Source: Onchocerca volvulus (taxonomy: Eukaryota > Nematoda > Chromadorea > Rhabditida > Onchocercidae). Taken from it: DNA of 64,000 nucleotides. Of this stretch, positions 1-10,200 are shown piece after piece (the stretch's first letter is position 1; each line of letters begins with the position of its first letter). The position numbers were made by a program, and so were the translations under genes. The notes beneath the pieces were generated by a model. The model was not told the DNA's origin and ran no database searches. It worked only from the letters and a program-made list of their open reading frames with translations. Location of the stretch: assembly GCA_000499405.2 (NCBI GenBank), contig HG738140.1, positions 6,742,158 to 6,806,157 of the forward strand, in the 5' to 3' direction.

Positions 1-299
1 AAAAATGAAAACAAATAAAATAAAAAGTCAACATGAAGCATAATTTTCAATTGTTCATAATCTTCCTGAGGTACGAACGGTAGAAACAAAAATATTAAAG
101 TAAAAATTGAAGAGAACGCCATCCAATTTTTTTTGCAGTATTAGCAACTATATCATAAGAAACTGGTATGTAAAAAGGAACAGACTATTATGTTTCTTAA
201 TATAACTAGGAAATTATTATCAGAAACAAAGCTAAAGAAAAAATTTTCTTATAAAAGATACATCCCTTTATTTCAGTATAAATGACAAATATAACTTAC

Positions 300-3200
300 G
301 ATTCAGAACAAGGATATATATAACAATCAGTAGTATCATATCGACTCTTTTCCAGAACAAATTTATTATTCTTCAATGGCACCAAACCTCTCTCTTCAGC
401 TGAGCGATCATCTACACTCTAAATTGTGAAAATAGATATTTAATATGCTTATCTCAGGATTTCATCAACTTTATTTTTTTGAAACTAATGGATCTTCTTC
501 AGACTTTTCTAGTTGCTGCGCAATATCAACGAAAAAAGAACCTTCCTAATATCCATTGAGTATATATCATGATATTCAAATGTAATATCTTACAATAAAA
601 GCATCATCCCAAATCCTCCACTCTCTACTCAACTTTAATATCTTCACGCTCAACCATCACTTTATCAACCGCTTCTTCAGAATCCATGAATTTATCTCTC
701 TCCATCATTTCTTCAATTTTCTTTAGTGAATTTTCAGTATGTTTTTCATAGATCTGATTCAGCTTCTTCTTAACTCGCAGAATCTCATTAGCATGTATTT
801 CTATATCGGTTGCTTGACCCATCATCCCAAATCCTCCAGGTCAGGAACTCTTTTTTCAAGCACATAAGATAATCTTACCGCTGATATGACATCCCAACGA
901 GAATCAACATCAGCCAATCGTGATCGAAAAACAGGTGTTGCAGCTGATAGTGCCAGTAATACAGGCGTTATTGGTGTCAATTGATCATACAACCATCGTG
1001 CTTCGTCAATATTAACAGCCTAATTTAATAAAAATATCTAAATCAAATAAAATAAACATAGTATTGATAAAAAATTTTGTAGTATGTGGGTTATAAAAAG
1101 ACCAATATTGGTGTATTCTTACATGCTTTATTTGACTTTCTAATTCAAAAAAGGAAATATGAGAATCAAATTTTTTCTGTCAGCAAAGAAATCTTTAAAT
1201 CTTAAAAAGAATTACAGAATGAAAGAATCACCTGAAAAGTAACTTGTAAACAACAACAACCCATTCCAAATCCCATATGATCCATATAAATATGATCTGA
1301 TTTTGCAGCTCGTGCAGCTTGTCCTCCATCTTTTGCCTTTGTAAAATCTTCCTTAAAAAAAAAAATGAAAAAAAAATAAATAAATAAAAAATATGGAAGT
1401 AATAAAGTTTCCTTGAATAACTTTCAACATTGCTTCTTTGTCAAAAATCTTATCAGTTAGCCTTTTGAGCATGGATGAATGAATTATAAAACTTCGCCAT
1501 ATTTTCACTGATTGTTGCACTACAGAATATCTTGATATTATTCAAATATTAAAGACAGAAGACAAAAATTTTCAAACATCTCATAAGAAATAAGGAATAC
1601 ATTTCATATATTTCTCAAATTCTGAATTATATCTCAAAATTATTATGCGAATGTAGAACTGTCGAAGGATTACCTGATATGGACTTGGTGTATTAATATC
1701 TTTATATATCGGCACATTTATAGCAACTTTTTCACCACGACGCTGTCTGATATTTCTTACCAAGTTCCGAAATCTGAAAAAAAAATACCATTGTTTCATT
1801 AATTGAAACAATCAAGTTACTGATTTTCAAAACTTAATCAGTAATTGCGGAATTGAAAAATACACTGCATACCAAAATAACATTCCGTACCTTGGATGTC
1901 CCCCGTAAATTACTTCGTCAGGAAAAAAGAGTGAGCAACCGAAACTATTAATATCATCCGGACGTGGTTCATATGGAGGCGAAGTGAAATCTGGTGTACC
2001 TAGAGCTGGGAATGATATTGACATAATCGATTCACCATTTTCCAATAACCGTGTAACTTCAGCTCGACGTGATATCATGTTACTTTCTACTACATTGAAG
2101 CATGCCAATAAGCCTGAATTTCGAGAAAAAGTTAGAAAAGATCTTAAAGTGCTGGAAATTTTCAAGCTATCCTTTCTCGTAATTTGCTTTATAATGAAAA
2201 ATAATATCCATAATTCTTTGGCAGAAGAACATGAAATATACAAAAAAAATGGGCTTGTTGTACTTCTCATTCAGAAAGTTACATGTGATTGCAGAAAATT
2301 TGAACAAGTAACCTCCATAAGGTGCTCCCGGTGTTCCCTCAATCATATATGATGCAAATTCTGGACGCCATAGGCAACAATTTTCATTACCCAATAATGC
2401 ATTCAATTCTTCACCAGCTTGCAATTGATGAAGAAGTTCTTCTGCTCGTAAACTTACTCGAACCTAAAAAGCTTGAATAAAAGAAAGCACCTTATTTTAC
2501 TTACTTATTTCAATTTTTTTTTTAATTGCAATTTCTCATGCTACTTTACTTATCATCATATTGTAGTTTGGGATGTATATTTAATGTGTAAAATGGATCA
2601 TATCATATAAATCATATCTTGTAATAGGCAATAAACATCAATGATAGAAATGATAAAAAGCCCTATTGAAGGATATCGAATCATAAATCAATGAAACAAG
2701 TCAAAAGAGTAGCATTTTTTCTTTTCATTGTTTTGTTTTACCTATTTTTCAATTTAACGCACCAACCCTCTTTGCATCATCATCAAATTTAACAATTGTA
2801 TATTCAATTTCATCGCCCCATTTCAGCTGATCACCTTCACGTCCTTTCAATCGATGATAGAGAGCAATGAATTGTGCGATACCGTGCTCCTCAAATGGAA
2901 AAGTTATGTACAATTATCATTCTAATGTTCACTTTCGACATAAAAATTATATCTTCCATTCAAAAAAATACATTTTCTTTAAATATGAAAATTAATATTA
3001 ATTAACAAATTTGTGATAGAATAATTCCAAAAATAATTATTCATGAGAAGAAAACTAATTATGTTATAATTCAATAAAAACATAAATAAATAAATGAAAC
3101 TTATTATTTTAAATTTTAAAGACAATTATTTTGAAGTATTTTATTATGAAAACTATTATTCGATATATAAATAATCTAGCCAGATCAAACAAATGTATAT

Positions 3201-3317
3201 ATTTATTAAAATATTTCTGTTCAAGAAATATTAAAGATCAACGCTTACTTTAATATAATCAACATAAGGTACTGTTTCATTCCATGATAATGGTGTCCCA
3301 AGCGTTAATAAGCCCAT
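300..3317 (-). CDS. gcs-1: Glutamate-cysteine ligase catalytic subunit, 5' part (gene continues past left edge)
   Basis: This enzyme joins glutamate to cysteine with ATP, the rate-limiting first step of glutathione synthesis in the cytosol. Eight exons are visible, in coding order: 3249-3317, 2767-2889, 2313-2463, 1891-2113, 1674-1773, 1232-1351, 879-1019 and 300-418. All have GT-AG borders and consistent phases. They encode about 348 residues of a family usually near 640-650, so the C-terminal half lies outside the window. Diagnostic stretches are the start [95 protein letters not shown] and LEKSRYD, all matching animal GCLC proteins. The start is the first ATG after a trans-splice-like acceptor. 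The exon after 300 could not be placed: an open stretch near 30-100 resembles the next segment but its phase does not join. Identification is secure; exon 8's far border is less so. Confidence 0.95.
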
Positions 3318-3340
3318 ATTGATCCGAAATCCTACAAGAA
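3318..3340 (-). promoter_or_regulatory. Probable trans-splice acceptor and 14-nt 5' leader of gcs-1
   Basis: Reading the minus strand, a pyrimidine-rich TTCTTGTAG ends at 3332, exactly 14 nt before the ATG at 3317, with no coding exon visible upstream. In nematodes this arrangement is typical of spliced-leader addition. It could also be the 3' end of an intron in the 5' UTR. Confidence 0.5.
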
Positions 3341-4323
3341 TGTTGAGAAAAGCTTTTGAATATTTAAATATATGTAATAAGTGATAATGTAAAAAACTTA
3401 AGACTGGAAATTAACGAAGAGAAATAGAAGAGAAAGAAAAAATGAATTTTCATTATATTTATGAAAAATAACACTTTGATGCTTTAAATCTTAAGTTAAT
3501 TTTTAAGAAAAGCAAAAATAAGGAACAGGATTGTTGAAACAAAGGGAGAAAGATTTTTCCTTCAATTGTTTCAACGCTATAAAATATCACTTCAATCCTT
3601 TTTTCCTTTGTCTTGAAATTACAAGCATCATTTTATTCATTGAATATAATATTATAATTGTTCAGACAAGCAGAAACAAATATGGCAAAGATAGATGATA
3701 ACAAATTACATCAATTTAAAATTGAATGATTAAAGGAATTGTGGAATGAAACATCTTGAATCTATTTTCAAACTTTCAATGAGTACGACGTCATGCTTGC
3801 TTGAATGAAGCGTAAATATTGGATGTGTGTTCTAAATGGGCCATTTTTGGTGAACAGAACTGGTATTGTAGGATGAATCAAAGGTTGAGTTGAAGTTTTA
3901 ATTTCTCCGCTCAAGCGCCATCCATTTTCAAGGGTAGTTGATTTGGCCCAGGATTCAAACGTTATAAGAAATAACAAATGCAAATAAATAATCTGATTAT
4001 AGAGCAAAAGACTAATGATTAATTGGTCAGAAATTTTTGCTACGGAAAAACATCACAAAACAAATTATTATTGAATTATCAGAGAAAATTTAAACAATTT
4101 ATTGATTATGCTGTTATTATGCCAATTATTGAATATTAAACTATTGATTATGCTGCTATCAATTTAATGATTATGAGCATCGTTTGATAATGTGGTCTAA
4201 AAATGATAAAACTATAATGTTCATTCCTTTCCAATAACACTGATAATACTTAATGATATGAACATAACTATTCGTATAATCAATAGCAATAATTCAGTTC
4301 AAAATTAGTCGCTTCTAAATTTG

Positions 4324-4536
4324 ACGTGATATCAACATCATAATGATAAGTCACAAAATTTTATTAAAAAAAAAAAAAGAAAAAAAAATAGCAACCTATT
4401 CTTAATAAGGAGACGAAAAATTAAAACTGATACTTTCTAACCTAACCAAGTGACACATGACGTGATATCAATACCATAAACATAAATGATGACAATTTTC
4501 CTATCAGTGATATACAACGTGATATCAATGTCATAA
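4324..4536. repeat. Three dispersed copies of ACGTGATATCAAYRYCATAA
   Basis: Near-identical 20-nt motifs start at 4324, 4460 and 4517, each built on the palindrome GATATC and ending CATAA. Spacing is irregular (136 and 57 nt). They lie 1.0-1.2 kb upstream of the gcs-1 ATG. They could be remnants of a short repeat or a regulatory cluster; the sequence alone does not decide. Confidence 0.6.
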
Positions 4537-6318
4537 TATTAAGTAACATGACAATAAGCTAAAACTGACAATTTTTCAATCTAATAAGTAAATACATTTT
4601 TAACCGCTAACATTATTTCTAATTAATGAATGAAAAAATGAGAAATAAAAAACATTCTTTTTTACTTCCTCGTTTTTTTTATATAGCAATAAAAATTTCG
4701 CCGGTTACGAACGAACGAAGAGAAAATGATTAAACAAAACCTTTGCCCGAATTTTTGCCTACAAAGTTTCCTGTTCTCTTCTCTTTTTTTTTCCTATTTT
4801 TATTTCTTATTTTTTGATAACTTTAAACCAAGATAGTTCTTAGAAAGAAAACGAACAGAAATTTCATCATTGTATGGAATGTTACACAGTAATTGGATGA
4901 ACCAAAAATAAATAAAAAATAGAATAGTACACTTTTCCTTGCCGAAAGTACACCATTTTTAGTGTTCATAAAACAAAATTTAGCTTTGTTAAAGAGCAAG
5001 AGAAAGAAAAGAGTGAAGAAATTAAAACTATTAATCATATATATGTATTATGATTAGGATAAAAATACTAGTAAAATAGATCAAAGAGCATAATTTAGCA
5101 TAGCATATGGTAACATAAATTATTTACATAGAAATCAACACATTGTATGTCATAAAGATAAGAAATACGAAGCTTAAATGATGCTTAAATTCATCAACTA
5201 TATTGAAAGCATATTATATAACTCAACAATGAAAAGTTGCGATTTTTGTACTTACAATATAAAATAAAATGTTTGCCAACTTACCAATTTATGATCAATT
5301 TATAATATGAAACAAATGCATCATAGCTTTGTATTCAAATGTACTCAAACATATTTACAAACGCATAAATTGAATTGTTTCGAATGTTGCACAATTTCTC
5401 CACAAAATAATAAATAATAGATAACGATGCATAATATATAACACATATTATTCTCGTAATTCAACGATTACATGAATTATTATAACAGTAGATATTATGA
5501 TGAGCAGCAAATAAATCGACATAAATTGCGTTAGTTGAAGGATATTTCTGCGAAATCATTTTCAGTTTAACGTTCAAAAGAAAGCTTTATCGAATAATTT
5601 TTAATTACATGTGGATAAATGTAAAAACGCAAAATAAGTAATTAAAAAGGAAAATAGTTTAAAAAAGATTCAAAGGGAAAAAAATAAAAAATTTGAAACA
5701 AAAAACTTAATTAAAAAAAAGCCGAATAAACAAGTAAATGAATATAATTTTGACTGTAATCCGATTACAACAAGAAAGCTGCATTGCTTGATAAGTAACA
5801 AATATTGCTGTAACCAAGAAAAAAAGAAACAAATTTCACTAACTGCTTAAACTGCAAAACAAAATCTGTCCAAACAATTTTGCGTTTAAATTTCCACGGA
5901 CCGTATTAAAATGGAAAGTTTGCTGAAAATGGTTGGTATGCAGCGATTCAGATTGGATATCCGCTAATAAATCATTTTTTTTTTTGCCAAGGGATAAAGA
6001 AAGGTTTGGAATTTTCACATTTAGATAATTAATTGAAATTAATTACTAGTGGCGGCGGTAATGCTGTACTTAGTAATGAACTGAAAACAGAATTGTATTA
6101 CAAGATGAGGAAGAGCAATACTTGTATTGATAACAATAATAATGTATTTAATTATAAGAAATTGGATTTAGATGGAATTAATTTATATAAATGATAGAAT
6201 AGTATATATTTGATAATACTGGATAATAATATTATCGATTAGTGTTTTATTGCACAGAATGGATCAACTGTACTTATAACCAATAATCGACTAGTAGTTT
6301 TGTTATGCAGTAAAGAGA

Positions 6319-6528
6319 ATGCACTATACTCCGCATGTTGATTATGCGTTTAACAGCGTAGAGCGCATAATGCATGATGTAAATTATGGATGGCTAGTAC
6401 GCTATACTCACGCTATTGAAGCTTCGCTCTTCTTTATGGTGGTCTATATTCACATAATGCGTGGATTATATTACGGGTCTTATAAAAAACCGCGGGAAAT
6501 GGTGTGGTTTATTGGTATACTCATATTT
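6319..6528 (+). pseudogene. Cytochrome b fragment of Wolbachia type (nuclear transfer)
   Basis: Seventy codons are open and in frame and match alpha-proteobacterial cytochrome b (petB product of the bc1 complex). Visible hallmarks are [45 protein letters not shown] and [15 protein letters not shown]. The KKPREMVW stretch is typical of bacterial, especially Rickettsiales/Wolbachia, proteins rather than nematode mitochondrial ones. Similarity starts abruptly at the Met and ends after residue 70; the frame then runs 27 unrelated codons to a stop at 6612. Only about one sixth of the roughly 400-residue gene is present, so it cannot function as cytochrome b. One visible oddity is Glu in the HAIEAS stretch, where a Gly is usual. 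Assignment to Wolbachia rather than another rickettsial source is inference. Confidence 0.85.
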
Positions 6529-7228
6529 TGTCGATTGTTAGTAATTCAGTACATATTTATTATAGTTATATTGATATTTACCAACATGTATTTATCATAT
6601 AACAAATATTGATCATAAATAATAATAATCTGGAAATAGTTAATATATACTGTTATTTTATTAGTAATATTTATCAATATTGGCATTAATGAAATACACA
6701 ATATACAATAAATGCTGCTTTATTATATATTACTAACATATCCGACAACAATTATATATAATTCAAAAAAATTGTCGATAATACGTATTAATACAGGCAT
6801 ATTCATGAATGACACTTATACCGCCAGTCGTGAAAATTTTTTCTTTTTTTTTTTCTTTGAAAATATTTCTTTCATGAACTGATACCATTAATTTTATTAT
6901 TTTTCAATTTGATTTGTATTACCTTTAAATTATTAAGGCAAAAATCGTTTGAGTTTTGTATTTGTATAATACTGTTGATTTTTCTGAAATGGATCATAAT
7001 CGAATAAATATCTTTAAGTATTCGTAATATAATAAATATCCATAAAATAATCTGTTACCTTTATCGGTTTTTATCCATCATTTCGTCAACATCACATATG
7101 CTTATGTTCTTTTGATCGAAAAAGGAAAATCTTTGGCCCTCTGGCAAAATAGAAATATATGTCTTCGCGAAATAGAACTAAGTTTATATTTGAAGTTTAA
7201 TTTAAGATTATTTTATTTGTTGTGTAAA

Positions 7229-10200
7229 ATGGCAAAGAACTTCTACGATGAAAATATGGACTCATCTCCGTTATCATTATTTCGACTATCACTACAAGCA
7301 GTTGCGAAAATGATGTATGAAGATCACTGGTTTCCATATATTGGAAATCCCCTACCGTCGGAAATTTCTGATTCATTAATGGTTACGCTTCGTTTGAATA
7401 ACTGGCTTAACAATGAAACGATGGCACTCTTTGATAAGCGTTTCCGCCTAACCGAGGTTAGATTATTCGTGAAATAGTGTCCTCGAATAGCGATGGATAA
7501 GGAATTCAGGGCCAAAGATCAGGATTGCTTATTTTGAAATAAGATCATGAAGATACTTGTAAAAAAGATTTTCTTATTTTCAAATAAGCAGAGTTTTTAA
7601 ATATTAAGTTTTCTGCGCTTCAGTACTACGTTAGGAAATTCATATGAAAACTTTATCTTACTATCAATTCATTTTAGAGAGCAAAAATGTTCAAAATGTT
7701 TTAATATTTTGAGATGTAAACCATTATTTAGAGTTTCATTCGTACATTAATAATTCATTTTCAGTATTTCAGTCGTTCTTCAAAAGATTCTTAGAAGCTA
7801 AATTGCAGGTACATTTGTCATCCTGCTTGTTGACGGTAATGCCAATTGGAATGTTGCGAATGCATCCAATAAAACGTCTTAATATTCGTGATAATTCAGC
7901 CGGCGATTCTGTGCGTAATTTGCATAATATTTTTCAGTTGCTCGGACCTCATGCATTAACGTCTTTGGAATGCATAGACATATCCGGTAAATTACGTGAA
8001 ATTATAATTTCCATATTTTGCTTAACTCGTCCAAGAGTGTACTTTGATTAAATCAGTTTGATTTTCCTACATCACTTTGATTTGTGTAGGTTTCTCGTTT
8101 TGATGATGCATCGTTAGTTGTCTTGTCTAGTTTGTATTGTCATGGAGATGCATCGCCAAGAAATTTATGTAAAGAATGGGAACTGTTCATTCCAATTGCA
8201 TGCATAAGTTGATATGTGAAAAGAATTCCATCTTTATTAGCGCGATTTGAGTGAATGTTCACTTGCAGGTACAACGGCAATTACATGTATAAGCTCCCTA
8301 GCAGAATTGAAGTATTTGACAACTTTGATTGTTTCTGAAACACCAGGATTTGGAGATGCTGAATTAAAAATGGTGTGTAAAGAAATGCGCTATATGAAAG
8401 TTTTTGATTTATCGCAAACAGTTATCACAACAGTTGCCCCATTATGTAATTTGAAGTAAATTGTTTTCATTTTCGTTGGTTCACTTTTTTTTCCACTTTA
8501 CTTTTATTGGTTTAACTATTTGTGTAGGATGAGTAATTTCATATTTTCCAATTAAAAAGCAAGCTCAGAGAATAAAATTGATTCGATTTTTAGAGACACT
8601 TTGGAAGTACTTGTTATGCATCGACTTAAATTTTCTCGTGCCGTAGCAATCAATGGTATTACGGATACATTACGACTTCTTAAGAAGATAACATATATGG
8701 ATATATCGGATAAAAAAGTTGATGTATTACCAAATAGGTATGTTTGACAGCTTGAGAAAATTGTTCATCTTTCCACTGATGCTCAGTAAATTATGTTGGT
8801 ATATTTCATTTTTAAAGGGAGACGAATGGCTTCTTATCAAATATGAGTTTTAAGGGACAATTCAATAGTCAAAGCAAATGATCTAGGATGCATTGTGTTA
8901 TTAAGACAGAATATAATCAGTGAATGCTTAGAACAAACGTCTCCAAAAAAAAAACATGAAAATCGAATTTAATGACTGATGATGAAATCATTATTTCAGC
9001 ATTGGTGAACCGTTTCAAGTTGATATCGGAACACTGGTGATTCGTGATGTCGTAGCATCCGATATACCGTGGTGGCCGCGCCTTCGCTTCTTGGACATTG
9101 CTGGGAATGCATTGAATTTTCATAATCTTTTACTTACTATTGATCATATCACAAAATTCATATCTATGCATCCTGATTTAGTTTTTATATCTATTCTGGA
9201 CACTTGCCTAAATCGACATCCTTATCACTATCCATATGAGAGAGATAAACCATTACAGGTGAGGTTGATATTAATGCGGAATTATTGTGTTTTATATTTA
9301 TGAATTAGCTGAATATTCTATAAAATTTGTTACTATATGTTTGTTATGTCTGTGTCGTAGATAGCTAATGCTGGTACACGTGCTCAATGTCTTCTTTCAC
9401 TTCAACAGTATTGGCGTCCAGATCGAGAAGCTTTTGCATCTCATGCATTACAAGCTGTATATTATCTTCTACAAACTACTTATGATGAATTCCAACCCTC
9501 TGATTTGCGTCTCACTGTCCGGGTAAACTGTTGACCTATTAAATTTTTCCTTTTTAATTAAAATTTCACTATGAACTCTTATATCGTAGTCATTCAACGT
9601 GCTAAATTTAATAGAAAATCAAGGAAAAATGAAATCTGTCATCGACGTTTCACTTGAAAGACAAATTACAATTTCTTCCCAAATTTTCAGGGTGTTGTAT
9701 TATCGATGCTCAATCACAAAAAAAATATTGCAATACAAATGGCGGGTAGCGCTTGTCTTTATCATCTCTGCAAGTAAGTTCTGAATTATAATTGTTGAAG
9801 AGCTGAAATGAGCTAGATATAAGTAAGAATAGAATAAACATATTTTCATTTTTTGTTGTAACCTTCTAAATGTTTAGCGATTCTCGAATATTTTAATGAA
9901 ATTGACGTAAAAAGCAAATTTTTTCAGATCTAAGCGAATTAATCAACTTACCGCTCAGGAGACACGATATTGCGTCGATCGATGTTTAGATGCGGCAGAA
10001 AATCATCCTCGGATGGTTCAAGTAAGATTTTTTGCTCTCTATAATTGTTAAGATAATAATTCTACTTGCTGGATGAGAATTTAAAAAAGTTCAAGGCGAA
10101 TTTTTCAGCTTATCTTTCCATGTATTAATTTTCCATTTTTAAAGTATTCTGGAATGAAATTAACTTTTGTTTTTAGCTTCAAAAGAATGTGTGGCTTACT

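Larger units (their letters stand above)
3341..7228. other. Divergent gcs-1/zyg-11 spacer
   Basis: This 3.9 kb spacer separates two genes transcribed away from each other, so it must hold both promoters. It is AT-rich with A/T runs. It contains a thrice-repeated 20-nt motif near 4324-4536, motifs resembling SKN-1 sites at 4489-4555, and a cytochrome b fragment of bacterial origin at 6319-6528. No other coding potential is apparent. Confidence 0.6.

Noticed and set aside
1..100. Minus-strand LPFVPQEDYEQLK stretch as the next gcs-1 exon
   Set aside because: It resembles the YEQLL region of the family, but no acceptor gives the phase needed after the exon ending at 300. It is too uncertain to annotate.
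1984..2352. Long plus-strand open frame of 122 codons
   Set aside because: It is the antisense shadow of gcs-1 exons 3 and 4, whose minus-strand translation matches glutamate-cysteine ligase.
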